This document shows, piece by piece, positions 50,584 to 63,147 of a DNA stretch of 64,000 nucleotides (the first letter of the stretch is position 1; each line of letters starts with the position of its first letter). The stretch comes from Hyphomicrobiales bacterium (GTDB lineage: Bacteria > Pseudomonadota > Alphaproteobacteria > Rhizobiales > Beijerinckiaceae), in assembly GCA_027483945.1 (NCBI GenBank), contig JAIXTM010000003.1, positions 119,873-183,872 of the forward strand, given 5' to 3'. Under the pieces are notes generated by a model. That model made no database searches and had not been told where the DNA came from. It saw only the letters and a program-made list of their open reading frames with translations. Both the position numbers and the translations under genes were made by a program.

Positions 50584-52261
50584 CGTCGACCATGCCAAGA
50601 TCAGTGATCTTCAGGTGCGGGATCACCGGCAAAGGCAGGAACGCCACCTGCAGGAACGGCTCTTGCAGCGTCACGCCGAGGCCCTTGGCGGCCTCGCGGA
50701 GCGGGATCAGCCCCTCGCGCACCTGCTCGTAGGGCAGCGTGGACATCAGCCCGGCGATGGGCAGGGCGAGTTCGGCGCGCACGACGCCGTCCGACACGAC
50801 CACGAACCCGCCATGGATCTCGGCGAGGCGATTTACCGCCGTCGCCATATCGGCGTCGTCGGAGCCGACGACGCAGATATTGTGGCTGTCATGCCCGACC
50901 GACGAGGCGATGGCACCGCGCTTCAGGCCGAAGCCCTTTACGAAGCCGAGGCCGATATTGCGATTGATGCCGTGCCGGGCGACGACCGCCACCTTCACCA
51001 CGTCCTGGGACAGGTCCGCGAAGCGCTCCAGGTCCGTGCCGGGCAGGTCGAGCTTGAGGTGCTCGGTGATGATCTTGCCCGGGATGACGCCTATGACATG
51101 GGCCTGGCCCGCACCGCCCGGCACGCGGAAATCCTCCGGCGAAACCTTGACGTCGCGCACGCTGTCGAGCGCGATCGGTGCGACGCTCTCGCGCGCGGCG
51201 AACAGGGCGTCGTCGACGATCCGCCCTGCCGAGATGACCTGCGACACGGCGCAATGCTCGAGGTCGTCCAGGAGCACGATGTCGGCGCGCTTGCCCGGCG
51301 CGATCATGCCCCGGTCTCGCAGGCCGAAGGCGATGGCCGCCGATAGGGACGCGGCCCGATAGACCGCGAGCGGCGGACACCCCATCGCGATCGCCGTGCG
51401 GATCATGAAATCGAGATGCCCCTCCTCCGCGATGTCGAGCGGATTGCGGTCGTCGGTACAGAAAGCGAGGAAGGGCGAGGTCTGGATGTCGAGCAAAGGC
51501 GCGAGGGCGTGGAGGTCCTTGGAGACGGAACCCTCGCGGATCAGCACCGTCATGCCCTTGCGGATCTTCTCGAGCGCCTCGTCCTGCGCCGTCGTCTCGT
51601 GGTCGGTGCGGATGCCGGCAGCGACGTAGCCGGAGAGGTCCGCCCCGCGCAGCAGCGGGGCATGGCCGTCGATATGGCCGCTCGAGAAGGCTTCCAGCTT
51701 GGCCAGGCAGCCCGGATCGAGATGGAGCACGCCCGGAAAGTTCATGAACTCGGCCAGGCCGATGACCTTGGGATGGCCCGCATACGGAACGAGGTCGGCG
51801 GCCGACAAGGCCGCGCCTGCCGTCTCCAGATGCGTCGCCGGCACGCAGCTGGAAAGCTGGACCCGCAGGTCCATGATCGTGCGTTCCGCGCAGGCGAGAA
51901 AATAATCGAAGGCGCGCGCGCCGATGACATTGGCCATCTCGTGCGGGTCGCAGATGGCAGTGGTCACGCCGTGGGGCAGGACGCAGCGGTCGAATTCCAA
52001 CGGCGAGACGAGCGAGGATTCGACGTGGAGATGCGTGTCGATGAAGCCCGGCACCGCGACGCGCCCGCGCCCGTCGATCTCCCGTACGCCGCGATAGGTG
52101 CCGTAAGTGCCGACGACGACGTCGCCGCAGATGGCGATGTCCGTCTGGACCAGCTCGCCCGTCACGAGGTCGAGCAGCCTGACGTTCCGGATGACGAGAT
52201 CGGCCCGTTCGGCCCCCCGACCCTGGACGATGCGGCGGGCGATGATGTCGGCCGGGACCAT
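50555..52261 (-). CDS. ade: Adenine deaminase
   Basis: A 568-residue amidohydrolase that turns adenine into hypoxanthine for purine salvage. The metal-binding start of the barrel is [12 protein letters not shown], and further family marks are [35 protein letters not shown] and [18 protein letters not shown]. The C-terminal domain contains [18 protein letters not shown]. The length matches the bacterial Ade family. The gene ends inside the convergent PAP2 gene. Confidence 0.96.
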   Translation of the reverse strand: MVPADIIARRIVQGRGAERADLVIRNVRLLDLVTGELVQTDIAICGDVVVGTYGTYRGVREIDGRGRVAVPGFIDTHLHVESSLVSPLEFDRCVLPHGVTTAICDPHEMANVIGARAFDYFLACAERTIMDLRVQLSSCVPATHLETAGAALSAADLVPYAGHPKVIGLAEFMNFPGVLHLDPGCLAKLEAFSSGHIDGHAPLLRGADLSGYVAAGIRTDHETTAQDEALEKIRKGMTVLIREGSVSKDLHALAPLLDIQTSPFLAFCTDDRNPLDIAEEGHLDFMIRTAIAMGCPPLAVYRAASLSAAIAFGLRDRGMIAPGKRADIVLLDDLEHCAVSQVISAGRIVDDALFAARESVAPIALDSVRDVKVSPEDFRVPGGAGQAHVIGVIPGKIITEHLKLDLPGTDLERFADLSQDVVKVAVVARHGINRNIGLGFVKGFGLKRGAIASSVGHDSHNICVVGSDDADMATAVNRLAEIHGGFVVVSDGVVRAELALPIAGLMSTLPYEQVREGLIPLREAAKGLGVTLQEPFLQVAFLPLPVIPHLKITDLGMVDVNRMALIHE

Positions 52262-52326
52262 GCGGCTCTCCTTCACGGCGGAGCCACCATGAAGGCCGGC
52301 GCGGGAGGGATTGGCAAGCCTGCGCC

Positions 52327-55785
<3,459 letters not shown>

Positions 55786-55874
55786 GCACTTCCCCCAGCC
55801 AGACGGCGATCAATAACCACCGTCATGCAGGAAGTGCAATTCGTGTTTACGACTTTAGACGTAAACGGATGTTG

Positions 55875-56150
55875 TTATTGCTGCACCGCAGCGGAGGCGT
55901 TCGCGACCTGCAGCCCGCCGGTGATGCGCGACGGGATGATCTCGATGCGCCCCGCGACCTCGCGATAGACGACGAGGCGGCCGGATTTGGCCTGGCGAAG
56001 GATCTCGCGGCCGGCGGCATCGGCCTGCCGCTCGGTCGCCGGAGAGGTGGCGACCTTCTGCTCGCCGTCATGGACCGAAGCCGCGAGGGCCGCGCCGCCG
56101 CCCAGGGCAGCGACCAGCGTCAGGCGGATCAGAACGGAGCGGTCGAACAT
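55875..56150 (-). CDS. Small exported protein of unknown function
   Basis: A 91-residue protein I do not recognise. Residues 1-24 form a signal peptide (VLIRLTLVAALGGGAALAA); the mature 67 residues are soluble, with GREILRQAKSGRLVVYREVAGRIEIIPSRI as the only distinctive stretch and an Ala/Gln-rich end. It stands between pyc and the stress-response kinase on the same strand. A GGAAC motif on the minus strand 65 nt upstream lacks a matching -10 element. Codon use and GC look native. Confidence 0.6.
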   Translation of the reverse strand: MFDRSVLIRLTLVAALGGGAALAASVHDGEQKVATSPATERQADAAGREILRQAKSGRLVVYREVAGRIEIIPSRITGGLQVANASAAVQQ

Positions 56151-56257
56151 CGTCGTCTTCCCTTGCGGACGGGCCGTCCTGGCCCGTCGTTACAAAGGGA
56201 AAATGCCGGCTTTTGTTCCACGGGACGGTGCGCCCGCGCACGTGGGGGGCCGGCGGC

Positions 56258-57865
56258 TCAACCGCCGATGGGGATCGCGATCCGCAGGCGGCCGTCGACA
56301 ACGGTCATCGTCGCCGACAATTGCCGGAGATAGGCTTCGACGAAGCGCTGGGACAGGGCATCGAGGTTCGGGTCACCGTCGGCGTCGGCGGGGACGTCAA
56401 GCACCATGGTGTCGCCTTCGCGGCGCCCGAGGACCATCATCCGCCGGCCCGTCCGGGCGGCGCTGTCAAAGCGCGGCGGCAGCACTTCGGCCAGCAGCAT
56501 CGCCAGGGCGACCGCCCGGTCGAGATTGAGCACCACGTCGCCGATCGCGACGTCCACGTCCAGCATGAGGTCGGGGCTTATGGCGCCGACCTGGAGGCGC
56601 GCGATCACGTCCGTGATCACGACGGCCGCATCGATGTCGCCCACCTCGGAATGGGCGTATGCCGCCCGGTAGGCGGCCGAAAGCGCGTTCACGCGATCCT
56701 CGGGGAAGCGCAGCACGGGCCGCTCCGCCTCGGGCAGATGCCGGCGCTGGAGCGCCAGCATCGACGTCAGCACCTGGAGATTGTTTTTCACCCGGTGATG
56801 CAGCTCGCGGATATAGCGGCGCTTCTGGTCGATCTCGGTTTCCAGGTCGATCGTCCGCTCGGCGATGCTGTCGGCCATCGCGTCGAAGGTGCGGGCGAAC
56901 TGGACAATCTCATCAGGCGCACCGGGCATCGGGCCGCACCGGGCAGAGATGCCGCCCGCGGCATAGCTGCGCGCCACGCGCTGGATGCGCGACAGCCAGC
57001 GCAGCACCAGCTGGTCGAGCCCGACCCACAGCATCGTCAGGGCGGCGACGAGTAGGAGCGCCGGCGCGGCGATGGCCAGCGCCATCTGCCGGTTGCCGAC
57101 CGAAACGACCTGGCCCCAGGGCGCGCCCATGATCACGGCCACGCCCAAAGCGGGCCGGCGTTGGATCGAATAGATCATGGACTGGCCGTCCATCACGGCC
57201 GAGATCGTGTCGTCGTCCGGACGGTCCTCCCGGATCGCGCCGAGCACGCTGGCGGGAAGCCGGGTCCCTCCCGGATCGAGAAGCGTCCCGTCCAGCCGGG
57301 CCAGCTGAATGGCATTCGCCTTCTCGTCGACGTCATCCATGATCCGCCGCACGAACATCTCGCTGACGAGGATGACGACGCTGACCTTGCGCCCGCCCTG
57401 AGTGCGTTTGACCGCTGTCCAGAGGAGGGAGCCGCCGCGCCCCGTGGTCCATCCGAACAGGGGCTGGCCGTCCGCCGGCATGGCCATCACGGACTGGGCA
57501 GCGAGCGGCGGAAGGCTTGTACCCGGCGCCAGCGCCTGGCAGGTGAGCACACCGTCCACGAAGGCGGCGATGCCGGAATAGTCGGTATAGGCCATGCGGG
57601 CCCGGTCCAGGATCGTTCCGCAGGCAGCCGCATCGATGAGCCGGTCGTCGTCGACATAGGCGGTCGCGACCCGGGTGGCCCCGCGGGTGATGCCCTCCAG
57701 CGCCATGGCCGCCATCTGGGAGGTCTGGACGAAACCGCGCACGGCCGCCTGGCGGGCTGCGACCTGCGAATCCAGCAGCAGCCACGCGACTGCCGCGACT
57801 GTCGGCAGAATGGCGATCAAAAGCAGGAACGCGAGCTTGGCGCGCAGACTTCTAATCAACATCAC
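56258..57865 (-). CDS. Membrane sensor protein of HisKA_2 type with degenerate ATPase domain
   Basis: A 535-residue sensor. A membrane helix at about 10-30, an extracytoplasmic domain (about 31-260), a second helix (262-287), a HAMP region and the phospho-acceptor helix ELHHRVKNNLQVLTSMLALQ (His356/His357) are all clear. The ATP-binding part is not normal: where the N box should read NELVTNAxKH it has AEVLPPRF (459-466), and the DxGxG box is replaced by PADADGDPN. It lies directly downstream of nepR-ecfG, where PhyK/PhyP-type sensors sit, so it likely controls PhyR phosphorylation, perhaps as a phosphatase. Start GTG 57865 or ATG 57862. Confidence 0.85.
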   Translation of the reverse strand: MMLIRSLRAKLAFLLLIAILPTVAAVAWLLLDSQVAARQAAVRGFVQTSQMAAMALEGITRGATRVATAYVDDDRLIDAAACGTILDRARMAYTDYSGIAAFVDGVLTCQALAPGTSLPPLAAQSVMAMPADGQPLFGWTTGRGGSLLWTAVKRTQGGRKVSVVILVSEMFVRRIMDDVDEKANAIQLARLDGTLLDPGGTRLPASVLGAIREDRPDDDTISAVMDGQSMIYSIQRRPALGVAVIMGAPWGQVVSVGNRQMALAIAAPALLLVAALTMLWVGLDQLVLRWLSRIQRVARSYAAGGISARCGPMPGAPDEIVQFARTFDAMADSIAERTIDLETEIDQKRRYIRELHHRVKNNLQVLTSMLALQRRHLPEAERPVLRFPEDRVNALSAAYRAAYAHSEVGDIDAAVVITDVIARLQVGAISPDLMLDVDVAIGDVVLNLDRAVALAMLLAEVLPPRFDSAARTGRRMMVLGRREGDTMVLDVPADADGDPNLDALSQRFVEAYLRQLSATMTVVDGRLRIAIPIGG

Positions 57866-57909
57866 CTCTATCCGCGCGATGCCCGCGCGGAGACCCGACC
57901 CTTGGCAGA

Positions 57910-58482
57910 TCAGGCCGTCTTGTGCGTGACCGTTCCGCCCAGCGCCGCCTGGGCCATCGGGTCGGGTCCGATATCGGCAACCTGCTCGATGGCCATCAGC
58001 TGGGCAAGCCGGTTGCGGGCCCGGTTGAGCCGGCTCTTGATGGTGCCCACGGCGACGCCGCAGATCTCCGCGGCCTCCTCATAGGAGAAGCCGGAGGCGC
58101 CGATCAGGACGAGGACCTCGCGGTGATCGGCGGGAAGCTTCTCCAGCGCGACCTGGAAGTCGTTGAAATCCACGCGGCTGTTCTGTTCGCCCGGGATCGC
58201 GAGACGCTCAGCGTACGATCCGTCGATATCCTCGACCTCGCGCCGGCGCTTGCGCATCTCCGAATAGAAGACATTGCGCAGGATCGTGAAAAGCCACGCG
58301 TTGAGATTGGTTCCCGGCTGGAAACTGTTGGCGTTGGACCAGGCCTTCACCAGGGTTTCCTGAACCAGGTCGTCGGCCCTGTCCATGCTCCCGCAGAGCG
58401 ACCGCGCGAAGGCACGGAGGCTGGGGATGGCGGCCATCAGGCCTTCGCGGAAAACCGCGCTCGGGGCTTCAGCGCTCCGCAT
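57910..58482 (-). CDS. ecfG: General stress sigma factor EcfG
   Basis: A 190-residue ECF sigma factor. Region 2 includes LCGSMDRADDLVQETLVKAWSNANSF, and region 4 includes LPADHREVLVLIGASGFSYEEAAEICGVAVGTIKSRLNRAR. EcfG directs RNA polymerase to GGAAC-N16/17-CGTT promoters of the alphaproteobacterial general stress response and is held by NepR. The ATG at 58482 lies inside the end of nepR (14-nt overlap), ensuring coupled translation. The C-terminal tail after LAQLMAIEQ is short and not conserved. Confidence 0.95.
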   Translation of the reverse strand: MRSAEAPSAVFREGLMAAIPSLRAFARSLCGSMDRADDLVQETLVKAWSNANSFQPGTNLNAWLFTILRNVFYSEMRKRRREVEDIDGSYAERLAIPGEQNSRVDFNDFQVALEKLPADHREVLVLIGASGFSYEEAAEICGVAVGTIKSRLNRARNRLAQLMAIEQVADIGPDPMAQAALGGTVTHKTA

Positions 58483-58654
58483 CGTGGCCACCGCGCTTGC
58501 GCTTGCTGTCGAGCTCGTCGAGCAGTTGGACGAAGCGGTCGGGTACCGGCTGCTGAACCACATTGTCGTACATGGTTTTCAAACGCTGACCGATCTTATT
58601 GCGCGCATCGGGCGGGAGGCCCGGCGGGTTCGGCTTCGGCTTGTCGCTACTCAT
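58469..58654 (-). CDS. nepR: Anti-sigma factor NepR
   Basis: A 61-residue protein whose core IGQRLKTMYDNVVQQPVPDRFVQLLDELD is the NepR family signature. NepR binds EcfG under non-stress conditions and is titrated by phosphorylated PhyR. I start at ATG 58654 (SSDKPKPNPP) with GGAG upstream; longer frames add unrelated residues. It overlaps ecfG, and the operon reads away from phyR. Confidence 0.93.
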   Translation of the reverse strand: MSSDKPKPNPPGLPPDARNKIGQRLKTMYDNVVQQPVPDRFVQLLDELDSKRKRGGHDAER

Positions 58655-58744
58655 TCCAGGCTCCCCGGCCGCCCAAGCACGGCACGAAGAACTGCCTGGC
58701 GCACCTCGCCAGACAGCTCGAAAAACGACCATATGCCCTGTATG

Positions 58745-58769
58745 AATGCGAAGGTCGCGACGAGGTTCC
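58745..58769 (-). promoter_or_regulatory. Probable sigma-EcfG promoter of nepR-ecfG
   Basis: On the minus strand GGAAC (58769-58765) is followed after 16 nt by CATT (58748-58745), one mismatch from the CGTT consensus. It lies about 90 nt before nepR. It would give positive autoregulation. Its -35 element faces that of phyR, only 8 nt apart. Confidence 0.7.
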
Positions 58770-58777
58770 ATTTGTAC

Positions 58778-58802
58778 GGAACTTTTTTTGCAGGTCCGCG
58801 TT
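58778..58802 (+). promoter_or_regulatory. Sigma-EcfG promoter of phyR
   Basis: GGAAC at 58778-58782, a 16-nt spacer beginning with seven T, and CGTT at 58799-58802: an exact match to the EcfG consensus. It lies 34 nt before the phyR start codon. Confidence 0.9.
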
Positions 58803-58836
58803 GAGACGGTTCGACAAGGTGGAGGCGAAGACCCAA

Positions 58837-59622
58837 ATGCCGATTTCCGATCAGATCCGTCCCGAACTTCCGTATCTGCGCCGCTTCGCTCGCGCCCTCT
58901 GCGGAACCCAGGACGGCGGCGATGCCTATGTGGTGTCGACGCTCGAAGCGCTGGTCGCCGAGCCGGAACTGTTCGATGAGAACCTGCCCCCGCGCGTGAC
59001 TCTCTACCGGGTCTTCCTGAAGATCTGGAACACGGTCCCGCTCAACGACAGCCACGATAAGGCCAGCGAGGGCGAGGCCCGCCTGGAGCGGCTCACCCCG
59101 AAATCCCGCCAGGCCTTCCTGCTCACCTCCGTCGAAGGATTTTCTTCCGGAGATGCCGCGGCGGTCATGGATGTCGATATCAACACCTTCGCCGGTTACC
59201 TGCATCAGGCGTCGATCGAGATCGCCGAACAGGTGCTGACGGACGTGCTCATCATCGAGGACGAGCCGATCATCGCCATGGACCTGGAGGCGATCGTGGA
59301 ATCGCTGGGCCATCGCGTGACCGATATCGCCCGCACCCATACGGAAGCCGTCTCGGCGGTGCAGAAGGCCCAGCCGGGACTCGTCCTCGCCGATATCCAG
59401 CTCGCCGACGGGTCCTCCGGTCTGGACGCGGTCAACGATATCCTGCGCAGCTTCGAGGTGCCGGTGATCTTCATTACCGCTTATCCGGAGCGTCTGCTGA
59501 CCGGCGAGCGGCCGGAGCCGGCCTTCCTGATCACCAAGCCGTTCCAGACCGACACGCTGAAGGCGATGATCAGCCAGGCGCTCTTCTTCGGTCATCGGGC
59601 CCGGCGGCGCGACGCCGCCTGA
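58837..59622 (+). CDS. phyR: Anti-anti-sigma response regulator PhyR
   Basis: A 261-residue protein. The N-terminal sigma-like domain (1 to about 130) has sigma-2 and sigma-4 mimics (PYLRRFARALCGTQDGGDAYV and LTPKSRQAFLLTSVEGFSSGDAAAVM). The C-terminal receiver domain (about 135-255) has the acidic pocket EDE and phospho-acceptor Asp186 (LVLADIQLADGSSG). When phosphorylated, PhyR binds NepR and frees EcfG. The ATG at 58837 gives the normal length. It is divergent from nepR-ecfG and is followed by a perfect terminator. Confidence 0.97.
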   Translation: MPISDQIRPELPYLRRFARALCGTQDGGDAYVVSTLEALVAEPELFDENLPPRVTLYRVFLKIWNTVPLNDSHDKASEGEARLERLTPKSRQAFLLTSVEGFSSGDAAAVMDVDINTFAGYLHQASIEIAEQVLTDVLIIEDEPIIAMDLEAIVESLGHRVTDIARTHTEAVSAVQKAQPGLVLADIQLADGSSGLDAVNDILRSFEVPVIFITAYPERLLTGERPEPAFLITKPFQTDTLKAMISQALFFGHRARRRDAA

Positions 59623-59641
59623 CCGACCTGACCGTCCGACA

Positions 59642-59669
59642 AAAACGGCGCCCGCAAGGGCGCCGTTTT
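59642..59669 (+). terminator. Rho-independent terminator of phyR
   Basis: AAAACGGCGCCC, loop GCAA, GGGCGCCGTTTT: a perfect 12-bp stem with a T-run, 19 nt after the phyR stop. Confidence 0.93.
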
Positions 59670-59714
59670 CGTTTGGCCCGAGCGGCCGACTTCCGGAGCC
59701 GGCATCTCACAGGC

Positions 59715-59749
59715 AAAAAAGAAGGCAGGTGCCCGGTGGGCACCTGCCT
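59715..59749 (-). terminator. Rho-independent terminator of the DUF1328 gene
   Basis: On the minus strand a perfect 12-bp stem (AGGCAGGTGCCC at 59749-59738 with its complement at 59734-59723; 3-nt loop) is followed by TTCTTTTTT. It lies 55 nt after the DUF1328 stop. Confidence 0.88.
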
Positions 59750-59803
59750 GTGGCGACGCGGTCGGTCTTGGGGGGCGAGATGATGACCGCGTGCCGCTGA
59801 GCG

Positions 59804-59977
59804 TCAGACGTTGGAGCGTCCGCGCATCAGTCCGACCACCGCCGAAATCGCGAAGGCGATCAAGGCGACGAAGAAAATGATCTGGGCGGCGGACATCGCC
59901 GTGCCGGCGACACCGCCGAAACCCAGAGCCGCGGCGATCAGCGCCACGATGAGAAACATGAGAGCCCAGCCGAACAT
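59804..59977 (-). CDS. DUF1328 small membrane protein
   Basis: A 57-residue protein made of two membrane helices (MFGWALMFLIVALIAAALGF, then SAAQIIFFVALIAFAISAVVGL) and a short basic end. It matches the DUF1328/YtjA family, with GFGGVAG between the helices. The function is unknown. The ATG at 59977 has CAGGAGAGG upstream. It has an exact sigma-EcfG promoter 50 nt upstream and its own terminator, so it should be a single-gene member of the general stress regulon. Confidence 0.87.
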   Translation of the reverse strand: MFGWALMFLIVALIAAALGFGGVAGTAMSAAQIIFFVALIAFAISAVVGLMRGRSNV

Positions 59978-60026
59978 TTGCCTCTCCTGCTGGATGGGAC
60001 GCCCGAGGGCGTCGGTTCGGCAGGTC

Positions 60027-60051
60027 AACGGCAAGGACGGAGCTTTGTTCC
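60027..60051 (-). promoter_or_regulatory. Sigma-EcfG promoter of the DUF1328 gene
   Basis: On the minus strand GGAAC (60051-60047), 16 nt, CGTT (60030-60027): an exact consensus match, 50 nt before the start codon, in the spacer after the RND pump gene. Confidence 0.9.
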
Positions 60052-60066
60052 AGCCCCTTTTTCGGC

Positions 60067-63000
60067 TTATTCCGCCGGCTGCAGGGTGGGTCCGCTTTGG
60101 GCCGGGACAGCCTTGCGGTGGTCGCGGCCGATCAGCGAATAGACGGTCGGCACGACGAAGAGCGTCAGCAGCGTCCCCAGCGACATGCCGCCGACGATGA
60201 CCCAGCCGATCTGCTGGCGGCTCTCCGCGCCCGCGCCTTCCGCGATGGCGAGCGGCACCGCGCCCAGCACCATGGCGCCCGTGGTCATCAGGATCGGCCG
60301 CAGGCGCAGCACGGCGGCCTCCACCACGGCGCGGGTCCGCTCGACGCCCTGCTCCTGCTGCTGGTTGGCGAATTCCACGATCAGGATGCCGTGCTTGGTG
60401 ATGAGCCCCACCAGGGTCACGAGACCGATCTGGGAATAGACGTTCAACGTGCCGCCCGTGAGGTACAGCGCCAGCAGCGCACCCGTCATGGACAGCGGCA
60501 CCGTCAGGAGGATGATCGCCGGATCGCGGAAGCTCTCGAACTGTGCCGCCAGCACCAGATAGATGAAGCCGATCGCCAGGACGAAGACCAGCGCCAGGCT
60601 CTGCCCCGCCGCGCGGAATTCGCGGCTCTGCCCGCTGACATCGGTCTGCACGGAGGATGGAAGCACCTCTTTCGCGGTGCGCTCCATGATCGTCAGCGCC
60701 TCGCCGAGCGAGAGCCCGTCCAGGTTGGCGGAGATGGTCACCGCGCGCAGCTGGTTGAAGCGCCGCAATTCGCGCGGGGCGACCGCTTCGGTCACCGTCA
60801 CGATGTTGGAGAGCTGGACCATCTCGCCTGACGGCGAGCGCAGGAAGATCGTCGACAGCGTCGCAGGCGAGGCCCGGTCGGCCGTGGCGAGCTGGACGTA
60901 GACGTCATATTGCTGGCCGTCCACCTCGAAGCGGGTAACCTGCCGGCCGCCCAGAAGCGTCTCCAGCGTACGGCCGATGACCGAGACATCCAAGCCGAGG
61001 TCGGCGACCTTCGGCCGGTCGATCGAGACGCGGAATTCCGGCTTGTTGAGCTGGAGGTCGGTGTCGACGTTGACCAGCCCGGGATAATCCCGCAGCCGCT
61101 CCAGCATCTTGTTCGTGTATTCCTGCAACTGCTCGTAGGAGCCGGAGGTCTGGATCACGAACTCAACCGGCCGGGAGCTGCCGCGTTGTCCGAGCGAGGG
61201 CGGATTGTTGGCGAAGGCGAGGACGCCGGGCACCCTGCGCAGCTGCGGCCCGAGTTCTGAGGCGATCTGCTGCTGCTTCACCGTCCGCTCGTTCCAGTCG
61301 ACCATGCGGCCGATGACGAAGAAGTTCGTCACTTCCGGGAAGCCGCCGATGACGGTGGTGGACGCGATCGACGGATACTTCTTCAGCAGATCCTCGACCT
61401 GCTGCGCGTAGCGCATGGTGTAGCCGAGCGTGGACCCCTCCGGCCCCGAACCTCGGATGAAGACCTGGCCGCGATCCTCGACCGGGGCCAGTTCCTGCGG
61501 CAGCAGGCTGAAGAACAGAACGCTGAGGCCCGCGACGCTCACCATCATCAGAATGACCAGCGCGCGAACCTTGAGCGACAGTTCGAGCAGCCGGCGATAA
61601 CCGCTTTCCAGTCCGTTCAGTCCCCGCTCGATGACGGTGAAGAACCACCCGTGGGAATCGCTGTGCTTGAGCAGCTTGGAGCACATCATCGGCGTCAGCG
61701 AGAGCGCGACGAACCCGGAGATCAGCACCGCGCCGGCCAGCGTGAGGGCGAATTCCGCGAACAGACGCCCGGTGCGGCCGGCGGCAAAGGCGACAGGCGC
61801 GTAGACGGCCGCCAGCGTCAGGGTCATGGCCAGCACCGCGAAGGCGATTTCCTTGGCACCTTTCAGCGCCGCCTCCATGGGCTTCATGCCTTCCTCGACA
61901 TGCCGGTAGATGTTCTCCAGCATGACGATGGCATCGTCGACGACGAGACCGATGGCCAGCACCATGGCGAGCAGGGTCAGCGTGTTCACGCTGAAATCCA
62001 GCGCGTACATGATCGCGAAGGTGGCGATCAGCGAGATCGGAATCGTCACGATCGGGATGATCGAGGCGCGGACCGACCGAAGGAACAGGAAGATCACGAT
62101 CACGACCAGGACGATGGCCTCGATGATCGTCTGGAACACCGAGCGGATGGAGCGGTCGATGAAGACCGCGTTGTCCTGGCCGATGGCCGCGGTCATGCCT
62201 TGGGGCAGCGTCTCCTGGATTTCCGGCAGGATCGTCTTCAGCGCATTCGACACGTCGAGCGGATTGGCGACCGCCTGCTTGATCAGGCCGACGGTGATCG
62301 CCGGCGCGCCGTTGAACCGGCTCTCGCGGCGCGTATCCGCCGCACCGAGCTCGACCCGGGCGATGTCGCGCATCTTGACCTGGGTGTCGCCGGCCAGCTT
62401 GACGACGATGTTGCCGAACTGTTCGGGCGTCTTCAGGCCCGTGCGCGACAGGACGGTGAACTCGCGGTCCTGGGACTCGATGCGCCCCGACGGCAGTTCG
62501 ACGTTTTGCGCGCGTAGCGCGGCCTCCACGTCCTGGACGGTGATGTTGTAGGCCGCCAGCCGCTCGCGATCGATCCAGATGCGCATCGCGTAGCGGCGCT
62601 CGCCGTAGATCTGCACGTCGGCGACGCCGGTGAGGTTCTTCAGCCGGTCAACGACGAAGCGCGTGATGTAGTCGGTGATCTCCAGCGCGGTTTTGTTCTC
62701 GTCGCGGAAGACGAGGTAGATGACCGGCTGGGCGTCGGCCTCAACCTTGGCGATGACGGGCTCGTCCACCTCGTCCGGCAGGCGGCCGCGGACGCGGCTG
62801 ACGCGGTCGCGCACGTCGCTGGCGGCGACGTCCGGGTCGACCTCCAGGCGGAAGCGCACGGTGATGCGGCTGGATTCCGCGCGGCTCGCCGATTCCAGCA
62901 CGTCGATACCCGCGATGCCCGCGATGGAGCCCTCGAGCACCTGCGTGATCTGCGTCTCGATGATCTGCGCCGAGGCGCCCGGATAGCGCGTCGTCACGGA

Positions 63001-63135
63001 GACGGTGGGCTCGTCGATGTTGGGATATTCGCGGACGGTGAGGCGCGTATAGGAGACGACGCCGATCAGGATCAGGATCAGGCTGAGCACGGTCCCGAAG
63101 ACCGGCCGGCGGATGCAGATCTCTGGAAGGCTCAT
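60067..63135 (-). CDS. RND efflux pump inner-membrane transporter (HAE1 class)
   Basis: A 1022-residue proton-driven exporter with the standard RND layout: helix 1 at residues 10-30, two large periplasmic loops and eleven further helices. The proton relay is LAIGLVVDDAIVMLENIYRHVEEG on helix 4. A segment near 950 (ITKHGILIVEFANQQQEQG) matches the second RND signature. The HAE1 type expels hydrophobic drugs or metabolites. It is encoded 12 nt downstream of the adaptor gene; no outer-membrane TolC gene is in the window. Confidence 0.95.
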   Translation of the reverse strand: MSLPEICIRRPVFGTVLSLILILIGVVSYTRLTVREYPNIDEPTVSVTTRYPGASAQIIETQITQVLEGSIAGIAGIDVLESASRAESSRITVRFRLEVDPDVAASDVRDRVSRVRGRLPDEVDEPVIAKVEADAQPVIYLVFRDENKTALEITDYITRFVVDRLKNLTGVADVQIYGERRYAMRIWIDRERLAAYNITVQDVEAALRAQNVELPSGRIESQDREFTVLSRTGLKTPEQFGNIVVKLAGDTQVKMRDIARVELGAADTRRESRFNGAPAITVGLIKQAVANPLDVSNALKTILPEIQETLPQGMTAAIGQDNAVFIDRSIRSVFQTIIEAIVLVVIVIFLFLRSVRASIIPIVTIPISLIATFAIMYALDFSVNTLTLLAMVLAIGLVVDDAIVMLENIYRHVEEGMKPMEAALKGAKEIAFAVLAMTLTLAAVYAPVAFAAGRTGRLFAEFALTLAGAVLISGFVALSLTPMMCSKLLKHSDSHGWFFTVIERGLNGLESGYRRLLELSLKVRALVILMMVSVAGLSVLFFSLLPQELAPVEDRGQVFIRGSGPEGSTLGYTMRYAQQVEDLLKKYPSIASTTVIGGFPEVTNFFVIGRMVDWNERTVKQQQIASELGPQLRRVPGVLAFANNPPSLGQRGSSRPVEFVIQTSGSYEQLQEYTNKMLERLRDYPGLVNVDTDLQLNKPEFRVSIDRPKVADLGLDVSVIGRTLETLLGGRQVTRFEVDGQQYDVYVQLATADRASPATLSTIFLRSPSGEMVQLSNIVTVTEAVAPRELRRFNQLRAVTISANLDGLSLGEALTIMERTAKEVLPSSVQTDVSGQSREFRAAGQSLALVFVLAIGFIYLVLAAQFESFRDPAIILLTVPLSMTGALLALYLTGGTLNVYSQIGLVTLVGLITKHGILIVEFANQQQEQGVERTRAVVEAAVLRLRPILMTTGAMVLGAVPLAIAEGAGAESRQQIGWVIVGGMSLGTLLTLFVVPTVYSLIGRDHRKAVPAQSGPTLQPAE

Positions 63136-63147
63136 CGTCCGCTCGCC

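Noticed and set aside
56195-56219. A GGAAC motif upstream of the small exported protein (minus strand) as a third EcfG promoter
   Set aside because: At 16 or 17 nt spacing the -10 would be CCTT or CTTT, without the GTT core. I do not call it, although the -35 position would fit.
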